From positions 88,318,508 through 88,382,507 of the forward strand of contig OZ018333.1 in the NCBI GenBank assembly GCA_963969495.1: a stretch of 64,000 nt of DNA, written 5' to 3'. The notes beneath the pieces were generated by a model. It was not told the origin of the DNA, did not search any database, and worked only from the letters and a program-made list of their open reading frames with translations. The translations under genes and the position numbers were made by a program. Positions 23,954-35,168 of this stretch are shown in pieces. Positions within the stretch are counted from its first letter, which is position 1. Each line of letters starts with the position of its first letter. Source of the stretch: Ceratothoa steindachneri. Its lineage: Eukaryota; Arthropoda; Malacostraca; Isopoda; Cymothoidae.

Positions 23954-26690
23954 TTACTTGCCCAAACGGCCACTTTTCAAGACTTTGTCCAGTCTTGAAT
24001 TGAACTGATCAACAGAATTGCTGTTCACAACTTCCACCGAGAGTGCGTTCCAGCTACCACAGATGCTGTATGTGAAAAATTTACCACGCAGATCACACTG
24101 ATAACGCTTCAGTTCAAGTTTTTAGCCCTGATTTCTCGTTCTACCTTCACAAAGTTGGAAAATATCCGTGTAGTCTACATTATTGAAGCCTCGTAGTATT
24201 TTAAACAATTTGATAAGCTGACCACGCAGTCTCCGGGTTTCCAACGAAAACAGATCACATTCCCTTAATCTATCATCGTAACTTTTGTGTCTGATAGAGG
24301 GAGTCAGTTTGGTTGCCCTGGCTTGCACACGTTCCAATCTCGCAATATCCTTTCAAAACGAAGGACTCCAAAATTGTACGTAATACTCCAGGTGTGGTCG
24401 GACAAGTGAGTTGTACAAACACAGTACAATCTCCTTTTTCCGATTTCGAAACTGGCGCTTCATGTAGCCTAGCATCCTTTTGGCCCTTTTCTCCGCCTCA
24501 ATGCACTGTTTTGAGAACTTGAGGTCACTGGTGATAGTTACACCCAAGTCCTTTTCAGTGTCGATGGATTAAAAAGCAGTGCCCTTAAGGATATACTGAG
24601 ATGGGCGGTTTCGGTGGCCGATATGCATCACTTTGCATTTGTTCACGTTAAATGGCATTTGCCACGTGTCCGACCACTCCCCAATCTTCCGAAGATCATC
24701 TTTGCGACGTTCATACCAAACTTGGTATCATCGGCAAATTTAGAAATCTTGGCAACCATTTCACCGTCCATGTCGTTGACGTAGATGATGAATAGTAGTG
24801 GTCCCAGGGCAGAACCTTGAGGAACACTGCTAGTAACGGGCCCCACCCATAAGCCTGTCCATTCAACATTACCCGTTGCCCTCTGCCATTTAGCCAGTTC
24901 TCTATCCAACTTGCTACATTTCCGTCTAAGCCCAGCGCACGCACTTTCCGAAGGAGGCTGCGGTGTGGTACCTTATCAAAGGCTTTCTGAAAGTCTAGGT
25001 AGACCACATCCACCGCCTTGTCCCGATCGTGCTCACTGAAAACGAAGTGGAAGAATTCCTCAAGATTCGTTAGGCATGACCGGTGCCTTCGGAACCCATG
25101 CTGGGAACTCCTCAACCGCAACTTGGGCTCTAAATATGACGTCATTTTGTCTACCAAGATGCTTTCCATGATTTTACCGACTATTGAGGTTATGCTAATA
25201 GGTCGGTAGTTCGACGACTGCCTAGGGTTTCTATTTTTGAAGATAATAGTAACCTCCGCTTCACGCCATTCTCTAGGAACGCATCCGGTCCGGATTGACA
25301 TGTTGAAGATTGTGCTCAAATGTCGTGACACTTCATTGTGCACTTCGTTCAACACTTTAGGTGGAAACCCGTCCGGGTCAGGGGACTTATTCGTCTTTAG
25401 ATCGGTGATTTTTTATCTATTTCTCCTTGAGTGAAGTCCATTTCCTTCAGCTTTTCACCCAAGTAGGAATCTGTGGGCTGGAGGATGGGACCACTTTCTT
25501 CAGTAAACACTGAAGAGAAGTAGTCATTCAGGAAGTTAGCATTTTCTGCATCTGAGTGCTTTAAAGCCTCCTCCTTATTCATTAAAGTGCCAATCATGCG
25601 CTGGATTGCCTTACGTCTGTTTACATAACCAAAAAACTCCTTGAAATTCTCCTTGCAAAGTCTCGCCACTCGGAGCTCCTCAGCACGCTGTGCCGCCCTT
25701 ATGCTGGACTTCACTCTCCTAGCTAGCCTGCGGTACTCCTCAAAGTCTCCAGAAATCTTTGAGTGCCGGTACACCGTTCTTTTCTTCCTCCGCATTTGAC
25801 CAATTTCTAGATTAAACCACTTTGTTTGAACAGAAGACCGACGGAGGCTTTTCAAAGGGATGAATCTTGATTGAAGACTCATGAACGTATTTTTGAATCT
25901 ATTCCACGAATCTTCAACACCCTCGCACACTTCTAGCCTCGCATTAGTCATTGCAGCACGAAGACCTGCAAAGTCTGCTCTTCTCAAATCAAGTTTCCTC
26001 GATTTACCAGTCGCAGACTTTACCTTGGGGACCTTGACTATAAATCTGACAAGTCAGTGATCACTGCCATCGAGCTCTTCGCCTACCGAGAGATATTCAA
26101 CGATATCATTCTCAGAGGTGAAAACCAAGTCGAGGGTATTATTGCCTCTCGTTGGTTCTCTCATCCATTGAGTCAGGAACTCGTTGTTTGTGAACTCCAG
26201 GAGCACTGCGTTCTCGCCATAGGGTTCTCTGATTTCTCAGTCAACTTGGGTATTCAAGTCACCCATGGCGATACACACTCTGTCTTGAACAAGTTTACCC
26301 AGCAGCCGTTACAGATCCCTGTCCTTTTCAACGAGTTGCGCAGGGGGTCTGTAAAGTACCAGGGTCCTGTATCTAGCAGGACCTATATCTAGGTCAACTC
26401 TTAGTACCTCGTGGTCGGATACAATGTTGCAGTTCGTCGATTTTTGTGTATCCTTGACATACAAAATCATACCGCCACTCTCTCTCCCTGGCCTATCTTT
26501 TTGGAAGAGTTGGTAACCGGGAATCGTGAATTCACCTTCAAAATCTCGGTTTGAGATTTTTACCCACGACTCTGTTATGGCTACCATTTCAGATCCTTCC
26601 GTCGCTACGAGGCCAGGAAGTTTAAGATACTTGTTCCTGATCGACCTAACATTAAAAAGAAGAACTTTCAGGGAGTCCCCGAATGTAGGA
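23954..26690 (-). pseudogene. CR1-like LINE ORF2 (APE endonuclease and RT), broken
   Basis: The endonuclease shows MVAITESWVKISN, PGYQLFQKDRPGRESGG, MGDLNTQVD and a GSDH-type motif followed by a stop. The linker is open from 25987 to 25397 and includes RRADFAGL, QSRFIPLK, KWFNLEIGQ and ARLCKENFKEFFGYVN. The RT part shows NYRPISITSIVGKIMESIL, SQHGFRRHRSCLTNL, VYLDFQKAFDKVPH (about 24980), SVPQGSALGPLLFIIYVNDM (about 24800) and FADDTKFGMN (about 24735). The terminal LINE domain (RATKLTPSIRHKSYDDRLREC) ends at a TAA near 23954. A frameshift near 25400, another inside the RT near 24840 and a few stops break it. Motif B (PQGS) is intact here, unlike in the plus copy. Confidence 0.88.
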
Positions 26691-26694
26691 CTCC

Positions 26695-27456
26695 TTACGC
26701 TCTTCCGTTACCCGTCTTATTTGTTTGCGAAGGAGCACTCCTCTTTGCGACATCTAAGAAGGTTGTTCTAGGAGTGACACGGGCGTACTGGCGTACATCC
26801 ACCCTCACTCTGGGCCGCACACTCCTTTGGGTCCGCTCCACGACATCCTGTATCATGTTACAGAGTACAGCCTTTCCTTTAAAGGAAAGATGCCCTCCAT
26901 ACCTTTGGTAGAGATCGTTTCTAGGATAAAAAGTGCGGTAAGGGGACACAAAAAAGACCCCCTCCACCGTACACAAATCTGCCAGGCATCGGTTACAGGA
27001 GATGTTCCTCGAGTGAGATATCCTGGTTGGACCTCTTCTTGGGAGCATCCCGACGACTACACGTCTGCGGGTTTTGAACCTACAGTCGTCCACGGCTTCC
27101 ATGACTGTGTGTATAATATTTGCTTCAGGACCTATCTTACCTCATTTGAGGCAGAGGTCGTTGCCACTTACCATCAGGGCAACGACTGAGTTCTCAGAAA
27201 TCTGAGATTTCTCCGCCTCTACCCTGATTCGGTGGTTTCCCCGTCCTGGTAGGCATCTTACCTTTACACTGGTGCGAAGGCGGGCCGCTAACAGTGGTTG
27301 CAGACTCTGTGCTTGAGAGTCGTCAATAAGGTTGATTCTCGCACATTCGGCTGCAGGAAAAAGAGTTTTCCCTTTCGGAACCGACTTGTCCGTTTCCTCT
27401 TTAATCTCCATATTTTTCTTCTTCTTTCTTTTTTTCCTATCTTCCTCTGGTTTCAC
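26695..27456 (-). pseudogene. CR1-like LINE ORF1 with an SGNH-esterase-like domain, one in-frame stop
   Basis: The first ORF reads as one frame of about 254 codons interrupted by a single TGA at 27142. A basic N-terminus is followed by LIDDSQAQSL, which resembles SGNH block I (GDS) with Gly replaced by Asp. VVALMVSGNDL resembles block III (GxND). RRRVVVGMLPRR and CTVEGVFFVSPYRTFYPRNDLY lead to GGHLSFKG, resembling block V (DxxH), where the His is kept and the Asp position is changed. Esterase ORF1 proteins are known in CR1/L2-group LINEs and are thought to act in the ribonucleoprotein or at membranes. The C-terminal QDVVERTQRSV is shared with the plus-strand copy. Lost residues and the stop suggest inactivity. 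Confidence 0.68.
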
Positions 27457-27729
27457 TTCTGTTTCTACTTTCTCTTCTTCCGTTTCTACTCTCTCTTCTT
27501 TATCTTTCCTTTCTTCCTCTTTCTCTTCTTCTTTCTGGCGAGTTGAATCAGTCCCGCATCAACTGACTCCAGCTCTAAGACATTGGAAGGCTGGCGTTGC
27601 ACTGCCGATGCAGTGCTCGATTCTTGGGCGAGGGCCTCGTCGGCGGATCCACCCACGTCGTTGGGATCGCCACATCATGAACCGACTGGACCTCTAGTCT
27701 TGAGGAAAACTCGACGATCCTGTCCTCGA

Positions 27730-27795
27730 GAGATAAAGAGAGTAAGAGAGAAAGAGAAAGAAAAGAGAGAGAGAGAGAAAAAAAAATAATAAAGA
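27730..27795. repeat. (GA)n tract at the edge of the inverted block
   Basis: An imperfect GA-rich run. The matching end of the inverted copy at 43.07-43.18 kb is a long (CT)n tract, so the homology between the two copies includes the microsatellite. Confidence 0.8.
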
Positions 27796-28545
27796 ACATG
27801 GATTCGGTAGACGACAGTCAACCGAGCAGTTAAGTGGACCTGACTCCACAGTCCATCCACCGAGTCATCACTGCGGATGTGGCTTAACTTTGATTCCGAT
27901 TGGCCTTAGCGCTGATATGATGGGCGAGGGGGCGTTCCTACAGCGATAGAATGGCAGGATTATTTCAAGTGGACATTATTCTCTTATGGCACTACGTACA
28001 TATGTACACATTAAATCTACATGAATGGAGATCCTGTGTATATGAGGGTGGTAAGATTAAAGAGGATGTGGCAATGATTTTGCTTTCGAGTGGCAAAATG
28101 GCAGAGACGTTCGTTTCTGGCCTATTTGGGGTCCTAAGGGAAATGGCAATAAATGGGACCTACAGAATAAGATAAAAAATGAGACCTAAGAAAAAGATAA
28201 TAAATTGGATATACATAAAATTATAATAATTGTGACATATAGAAAAGACTAATAAATTGGACCTACAGAAATGATAATAAATTGGACATACCGAAAAGTA
28301 TAATAAATTGGGCTTACAGAAAGGATAATCAATGGGACCTAAATAAAAGAATAATAAATGGCGCACATAGAAAGGAGAATACTTGGGACATACAGAAAAG
28401 GCTAATAAATGTGACCTCCAGAAAGTATAATGAATAAGAACTACAGAAAAGTATAATAAATGGGAACTACAGAAGAAGATAATGAATGATACCTACAGAA
28501 AAGGATATTAAATGGTTCCTAGAGAAGAGGATTATAAATGGGACC
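27796..28545 (+). repeat. Inverted segmental repeat, left copy
   Basis: This segment is the near-identical reverse complement of about 42300-43055. It has a unique part (about 27796-28140) that includes GTGGACCTGACTCCACAG and ATGAATGGAGATCCTGTG, followed by part of a minisatellite. The unique part encodes a 74-codon open frame (27951-28175); the other copy encodes the same peptide with a 3-codon in-frame length difference and two substitutions. That frame has no recognised function. Confidence 0.88.
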
Positions 28546-28805
28546 TACAGAAAAGGATAATAAATGGGACCTGCACATAAGGATAATAGATTGAACCTAC
28601 AGTAAAGGATAATAAATGGAACCAACAGCAAAGGATAATCAATGGGACCTATAGAAAAGGATAATAAACTGGACGTACAGAGTGGAAAATAAATGGGACC
28701 TAAAGAAAAGAATAATAAATGAGACTACAGAAAAGGTTATTAAATAGAGCTAGAGAAAAGGATAATAAATAAGACCTACAGAAAATTCTAACAAATGAGA
28801 GCTAG
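28140..28805. repeat. Minisatellite with a unit of about 26 bp
   Basis: Roughly 25 imperfect copies of a unit containing GGGACCTACAGAAAAGGAT and AATAAAT. Units vary by substitutions and 1-2 base indels. About 300 bases on the right (28546-28805) have no counterpart in the inverted copy. Confidence 0.93.
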
Positions 28806-29690
28806 AGAAAATAATCCTGGGTCACAACAGATAGTCTTTGTAAGTCGTCTAAGTTTATTTCGACTGATTTAGGACAATTTTGCACCGCTGAATCCGAAAA
28901 GGACATCCGTCGATTTTTTAAAATTCCGATCTTATAACTAAATCGATTTCATTTTTGTGACATTTTTGGTTTATTTCTATTAATATTTCTCATCCAAAAT
29001 AGGTACTTAAGATCAAAAATATAGTTTTCCATCACAATTTATAATTAAATTCTACAAAAATTGGTTAGTGTGTATTGAATACTCGGTGCAGGTGTGGCAG
29101 CCAAGCTTTATCCTGGTCACCAAGTTCCATACCAAAATAAGCGAGCTTTATGCAACTTGTGACTGGATTCCTGTTAGGAACAACGGTGTATTCGCCGGAG
29201 ATGTGGCAGAATACATGGAGCTAATTTTTGAAAGATCTTCTGGCCCAATCCACTTCATTCACTGTGCTCACCTACAGAATTCACCGTTTATTCATCAGTA
29301 CATCAAAATATCTAAATATGCCTATATGAGACAGATGCCGCATTTGTCTTAAAATGCTTATTATAAATGTTAGGGAATAATAAACTTGTTAAGGAAGATA
29401 ATTTAGACAAAATAATACATTAGGCCACTAGAAAGAATGGACAAAATAAATTAGGCCATTGCACAAAATGCGCGTAATGACACAAATATCCATACAGAAA
29501 TGCAAAGATAAAAATATAACAAAACAATAATATATATTTTGCGGTTAATTTAGAGCTAGATACATGTTATCCCACGCCACCTTAATGACCTGTTTGGGTC
29601 AGGAACAGATGATGGCTGTTATCTCACGTGTAGCAGATATCTGCATTCGCACACCCATGACTTTACCGTCTTCAAAACTTCTGTTTTCTG
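28806..29690. other. No gene recognised
   Basis: An AT-rich stretch between the minisatellite and the hAT remnant. A 94-codon open frame at 29068-29352 has no recognised motif, no supporting signals and no relative in the window, so I do not call it a gene. Confidence 0.35.
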
Positions 29691-29699
29691 GGTTTTAGA

Positions 29700-31080
29700 A
29701 GTAAAATGGTGGATGATATCGCCGTGTGATAGCTGCTTGCCAATCTACTGCTTAATGCTGATGAATGCAGGTCAGATGAGGCGATTCTGTCCCTTAGATG
29801 ACCTCAAGTAGGTCTTAATGATCTCGATATTTAAAAAAAAGACCTCTCTGCTAAGGTCAGGATCAGAAGGAGAGTACAGACAATTCGCAAAGAAATCCAA
29901 AGGTTGCGATACATTCATTCAGCAGCTATGTGTGAATGTAGGAGAGAAGCTCAGTGTTGTCATGTTATCCGATGGCAGGTTAGGCAAGCTGCTCCTTTCA
30001 AGAGCCAGTTCCTTTCCATCAATATCTTTTCCATCTTTGGTGCTTAATGTGCTGCAGAACTCGTCGCATTGGTTGGAAAGTGCCTCACCATCCATTTAAA
30101 AATAAAAAGCATTCCATATTAAGCTCTCATTTAGCCAAGGTCTCAGACATTTCCTAGAATGATTCAACGGTGGTGTCCACAGCTTCATTAAGCAATTCAG
30201 TGTATGTGCACCAAGGATGCGCAGGAATTTATTTATTGTCCTTGCTTGGTCACCTTGTTCGTCCCCTTCATTTTGGCCACATTTTCCTACGACTGTCCTC
30301 TGCTGTCGCTAAAAGAAACATCTGCTCATCAAGCATGTTCAAAATGAAAGATGACCACCTAAACCTGTTATTTGGGAAGCCCCAAGAAATCCTAGAAAAT
30401 GTTCCTTGATTTTCGATGCTTGTACTACTGGCTTAGGTCAGGAGTACAAACGAAAATGACTGAATAATATTTGGACCATTTAATCTCAGTAACCATTATG
30501 TTCAGCATTTTCCCATTAATTGGTGCAATCAGTTAATTTTTGATCACATTTCCAATATATCTGGAATGACGGAACTACTTACTTTCCACACGATCAATGT
30601 GCGGCTTTATGAAAGGGTCGAATTTGGTGAACAGCTCCACCTCTTTTAAGAGAGTTTCTCTTGTGTTGCTGATTTACTGTTTGCATACCCCCTCACGGCA
30701 AGATTTCTCTCATTTCTAGATTGTATGAAAGATATCAAACGAATCAAGGCATCTCTACAGCGCATCTTCCCATCCTCTAAAAGTGTCCTTTTGGCTTGTT
30801 CTCTGATTGTCGCTTGTGGATGCATTTCCAAATCCTTCCATGTTGTCGTGTAGTTTGTATGCTCTGGACTGCTTTCGATACTTCTCAGAAGTGTTGTGAG
30901 GTTTGTCCAGATAGAAAGTCACTCTGTCACACAATTTGTAGTCCTTTCTTGGGAAAAACTTGTAGAAAAACAGTAAAGGGCATTGTTTTTCTCGAGTTGT
31001 TAGGGCAACTCCTCTTTTATCTTTTCTCCATTCATTAATGTTTGTAAAGATAATGGTGTTGGAAGTTTCTACCATCTTCT
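29700..31080 (-). pseudogene. hAT-type transposase with DUF4371-like domain (ZMYM/TTF type), heavily decayed
   Basis: Read on the minus strand across several frames, the order of motifs fits this transposase family. Near 30830-30650: MHPQATIREQAKRTL followed by RNERNLAVRGYANSKS, matching the usual RNLALRG block, then KEVELFTKFDPFIKPH near 30650-30590. Near 30300-30180: CGQNEGDEQGDQARTI and RILGAHTLNCLM, corresponding to the usual DNGANMKG...GVQARI and C-AHTLNLV blocks. Near 30090-30030: CSTLSTKDGKDIDGKEL. Near 29900-29820: NLWISLRIVCTLLLILTLAERSF, the hATC dimerisation motif. There are many stops and shifts and an unclear N-terminal zinc finger. The assignment rests on conserved spacing of motifs known from the family. 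Confidence 0.62.
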
Positions 31081-31568
31081 CTTTTAGGAAATGTGAAATC
31101 TAGGATAACCTGACATGGTCCTCTACGTATTAGATCAGCCCTGACTGAATCTTATAGAATCGAGGGTCAATACCTATATCAATTGACTGACCAAAATCTG
31201 GGAGTGGTACTCATGAGTCCTTATGTGAAGATGTATCTGGTGTTTGTCGGTCAGTAGGCTGTGAAGATGGATTTGATACGTGCGAGTCTGCAAGCATAGA
31301 ATATGGACCTGCTGCTCATCAGTCTGCAGGTGAGGATTGACTTGGTGCTTGTCGATTAGCAAATGGTCATGAGTTTTCTAGTGTAGTAGATGGACTTGGT
31401 GCTTTTCAGTAGATGGATATAATGGCTCTAGTATCCCCACACCAGCAGAGATGTTTGGCTCTTCGCGTACAAAGAACTTCCGTACTGCCCCAAAATAAAT
31501 ATATCTGCATTCATATTGCAATAGAACTGACATTCAGAATCTGGCAGCCTCTTTTTTTGAATAATTAT
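31081..31568. repeat. Degenerate short tandem repeats between two hAT remnants
   Basis: Between about 31200 and 31420 a weak repeat contains GATGGA-TTGGTGCTT and CAGTCTGCAGGTG-like units. The repeat is too diverged for an exact period. No gene is seen. Confidence 0.4.
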
Positions 31569-32036
31569 CAGAGGTGGGCGCGATTCGAAAAAATTGAAGT
31601 GCGATAAGCGATTACTGATTCGCCGGCGTGTCAAGGCTGATTCAATTATCCGATTCGGGTGCCAAAAATCTAAGTCCGATTAGGGATTATTCGATTCGAT
31701 TAAATTTTTTAAATGCGATTCGTTTTTTTTTAAAGTAATTCAATGTTTTTAAAGGATTTTCAATGTTTCTAAAGGAAATTTAATGTTTTTTTACCCTAAA
31801 TAAGCCATTTCTAACTAATACAAAGAGAAACTAAGCTTTTAAGATCAAAATTAAACATTTTATTTTAATTAAAATATAGTATAACAAAAATTAAACTATA
31901 CAGTACATATTACACAAAATACATAGTAATACTAATATATTCTCGCAGAAGAAAAAGATAGGGTCAACTAACAACTTTGTTCCATATATGCCTTATAATA
32001 TTTAAAGTTTTCCACTTTACTCTACTCTACTCTAAC

Positions 32037-32606
32037 CTAGTCCTTGTCTTCCTCCTCCACCTCGTGGGCCTTCTTGAGGAGGTGGAGGTTGCCCTTTATT
32101 AAGACGAGGCCCTCGAAGTTCGGTGCCACGAGGGCCGCCCTCTTAGGCCTGAGGATGTCCGACCCATAGCTGAACCCGCGCTCGACCGAGGCGGAGCTCG
32201 AGAGTGGCGTGTTATACTTGAGGAAGAGTGTTACCCAAGCATCACGGAACTCGACGGGAAGAGATTGGGCGAGATCACCGGGTTCCCCCTCAGCGGCTTC
32301 CTCGACCAGTTGTTGACCTCTTCCCTGACCTTCTCCTCGAGGCTCTCCTCTTGCTGCCCATCCTCCATGGTGAACAGGTAGTCCGTGCTGCTGGAGCCTA
32401 GCTGGGGTCTCTGCTGGGGGGCAGGGTCCGAGTGCTCGTCAGGCCGGACAAGGGCGAGAAAGTCCCTGATGATCTTGTCCCTCACCAGGTTGCAGTAGAC
32501 CTCATTGTCCTGTCTCTTGCAGATGGCCCTGCCCGTGGTGAGCTCGTGGTGGGGGTGCAGCGCCGTAGCCATCAACAGGTCCATGTGCACAAAGAGGTGG
32601 CTGAAC
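32037..32606 (-). pseudogene. hAT transposase exon 5 (hATC dimerisation domain)
   Basis: The acceptor is TACTGCAG with exon start at 32606. The exon opens FSHLFVHMDLLMATALHPHHEL and ends, after a frameshift near 32320, with FLKYNTPLSSSASVERGFS (about 32200-32140), then GSDILRPKRAALVAPNFEGL and a stop at 32037. The NTPLSSSASVERGFS block is the signature of the hATC domain, which mediates transposase dimerisation. Apart from the single shift, the domain is very well preserved. Confidence 0.85.
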
Positions 32607-33163
32607 CTGCAGTAGAAGAAAGGTTTTAAAACAAATTTCAAAATATATCAGATTTGTTAATTGAAAAATTAAATTTCATTACACTAATTTTAGTTCATTT
32701 CAAATGAATCATTTGACCAGCAAGGATTATAATAATCATCATCATCATCATCATCACTAACTCTATAATTTAAAAACGGGATTTTTGGGAGTATTTAAAT
32801 AATAATTTCATCTTAGTTTGGTTATGACTTAAGTATGTTTTAAATATTTAGCAAAAACAAAATTGTTTAGTTCAGAAAAAATAAGTATGATTATCCAATG
32901 CTTTTTTATAATGTTTTAAAAGAAAATTAATTATAATTGGCGAAGTTCAGAAAATTTATAAAAATTTAACCATGGCTGCTTTTTTTAGATTTTATATTTT
33001 AATCTTAGTAGCGAAGCGCAAGTTCTCCCCGTAGGGGGGGGGGGAGGAGTGGTGAAGCCATTGCCTGGTCATTTAATAATAATATAATATAAGAAAAAAA
33101 AGCCCTTATTAAGTTTTAACTCACTGCGATAAAATATAATAATAATATCATAATATGGCTAAC

Positions 33164-33910
33164 CTGCCATCAAAGCCCTTTGTTCCACGCTGATGGAGGA
33201 GGTTGGCCACCAGTTCCTAGGCATGGACAATGCTGTCGTCCCGCGATAGCTGCTCTAGGGAGTCTTTGAGTACCTGGAGGTGGGGGAGAAGACACCCCTT
33301 GTATGCCTTCTCCTCGCCCTGGAGTACACCTAGGAAGGCGGTGAGGGGGACGGTCACCTTGAGTTACTCCGACCAGATCTGCACGCCGTCATGCATGATG
33401 TGCGGCAGGGCGTGAGGGTGCTGCCGATAAGAGATCTGGTTCAGCTTTTTCCTCTTGTCCAAGTCAAGCACCTCGGTCAGCAGGCACTTGTAGGCGTCGT
33501 GGCTAGAATTCCACCTGGTGACGCCAGGGGTAACAAGCTTCTTGCCCAGAGCGGATTTAATGCCATTGACAGTCACTGTCTTCCTGTTCTGGGCGTTTCA
33601 CACGCTCTGAGCCTTGGTGGCCGGCTTGTTGAAGGCCGGCCTGGGCTGGGTGGTCCAGCCGTGCACGTTCTCCATATCCTTAAAGGACAGCAGGTTCACT
33701 GTGTGTGCTGCACAGCGGCGATGCTTAGGGAGCTGTACCACCTCTTCCTGCTGGTTCACCTCCTCCAGGATATCTGCGACCAGGATGGTGCTAATGTACA
33801 CCACCTCTGAGTCCACCACGTCTTGTCCTTGTTGCTCGGCATCCCGCTCGATGTTGCGGTTAAAGGCGCTGATGTAGTTAGCGCCCTTGTCAGTGGTGGT
33901 GCTGACAACC
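33164..33910 (-). pseudogene. hAT transposase exon 4 (catalytic core)
   Basis: The exon is bounded by acceptor TTTTCAG before 33910 and donor GGCAG|GTTAGC after 33164, and joins exons 3 and 5 in phase. It opens VVSTTTDKGANYISAF, whose Asp is likely one catalytic acidic residue, continues with HRRCAAHTVNLL (the CxxH-type insertion region of hAT transposases) and TPGVTRWNSSHDAYKCL, the conserved RWNS block. In-frame stops lie near 33598, 33364 and 33217. Confidence 0.85.
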
Positions 33911-34187
33911 TGAAAAGTAAAGTAATGTTTTAAAACAAAGTTTAATTTCATTTATCAGTGTGAACTTGAAGTATGATTCCAAAGTCAATACGATAATAGT
34001 CATCACTTCGTTATTTTTACAGACTCCCTCAGTTTTCCATTAAGTATTAACGACAAACATATATAACATATTTCACGCAGACTATAGCATCAAATTCATA
34101 TAGTATTACAAAGAAAAATGAAGAAATTTGCTGGATACCTGGGCAAATACAAAGACAAATATGCAAAAATCTTTAGAGTTTACACAC

Positions 34188-34567
34188 CTTTCTTTTGATG
34201 CCAAATTTGTCGTGCAGCTCGGAGATCACCTCTGTCAGGTAGGTCCCCGTCTGGCTCACGGTGATCTCCTTGATCCCTAGGATAGCCCAGTGCCTCTTGA
34301 AGGTGACCTTGTCCAGCCATGTCACCGTCAACCCCAAGAAGGCCCTGTTGTTTGCCGACCAGCTGTCTGTTGGCCGTGGTGGCGACGAACTCCTGTTTGG
34401 CGAGGAGATCCGTTAGGTCGGCCTTGGCCTAGTCCCCCTTTGCCCTGATGTCACGGGTGAGCTTCCGCCTGGAGGGGACCTTGAACTGTGGGAAGGCGTA
34501 CGCCCACAGAGCCTTATTGTATTCATTGTCTGTCTCTGAAGCAGGCTTCATGCAGCCAATGAAGGAC
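34188..34567 (-). pseudogene. hAT transposase exon 3
   Basis: The acceptor is TGCTTCAG (exon start 34567) and the donor is AAAG|GTGTGT (exon end 34188). The exon reads SFIGCMKPASETDNEYNKAL, FPQFKVPSRRKLTRDI, then a stop and frameshift, then the block LLGVDGDMAG/FLGLTVTWL-like and ILGIKEITVSQTGTYLTEVI, ending IKRK in phase with exon 4. This is the region between the BED finger linker and the first catalytic residue of hAT transposases. Confidence 0.8.
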
Positions 34568-34853
34568 CTGAAGCAAAATTAGAAGTTTTAGAATAAATTT
34601 AAAATTAAAGGATTTTTTTATCCATCATATAATTTTTATATGAGTGTATGAGACGTTTAAATTGTTAAAACATGTTTAAGAAGTAAAAACAGAAAACTGT
34701 TAACAGTTTAAACCATCTATATTCAGTTTAATGAATTTATTAATATTATTCAATCATTCAGTGTCTAAACTGAGTTTGACAGTTTTAAAATTAAAATACT
34801 AAAAAATATAAAAATATATTGAGACTTTAACTTGAAAAATGAAAATTACTCAC

Positions 34854-35009
34854 CTATAGTACAGGTCAAGGCACTTCTTCTGGGAGAACCTCTCCTTGAA
34901 GCTCTCCTCGATGCTGGTCTGCCTCCTGGTCGCGGTCGCGTTTGTTGGCGCTTTCGAGAGCTGCTTTGAGGTCGTGGACTTGACCAGGGTAGTAACTCTG
35001 GTAGTGTAT
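34854..35009 (-). pseudogene. hAT transposase exon 2 (end of BED finger and linker)
   Basis: Acceptor TTTTTAG before 35009 and donor ATAG|GTGAGT after 34854, with the split codon restoring R-S-F into exon 3. It contains RRQTSIEESF, the linker commonly found between the BED finger and the transposase core. The reading frame entering from exon 1 needs a shift inside this exon. Confidence 0.78.
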
Positions 35010-35168
35010 CTAAAAAGTGAAAACAAAAATAAATTAAAATTAATATAGTAAAAACTAAAAATAAATGCCAAACTTTTAGCCTGTTTAGTCTTTGTCAAAT
35101 AATTAATTATGAATCCTGGTAAAAAGAGTATTTAAATAAATTATTAAATAAAATGAATTTAAAGTCAC

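Larger units (their letters stand above)
23880..27480 (-). mobile_element. CR1-like LINE, minus-strand copy, nearly full length
   Basis: This is the same family as the copy at 3.92-6.97 kb, in opposite orientation and extending further 5'. It carries an SGNH-like ORF1 (27456-26695) and an ORF2 (about 26680-23954). The 3' end has the GGTACCCTC and TGAATGGACCGTAAA block, then a purine tract. The 5' end is close to the CT-rich run at about 27410-27540. Confidence 0.85.

Noticed and set aside
28140..28805. A CRISPR array
   Set aside because: The units are adjacent and imperfect with no unique spacers, and the DNA is eukaryotic. It is a minisatellite.
29068..29352. A small protein gene of 94 codons
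   Set aside because: No motif, no promoter or splice signals, and no second copy in the window for comparison.
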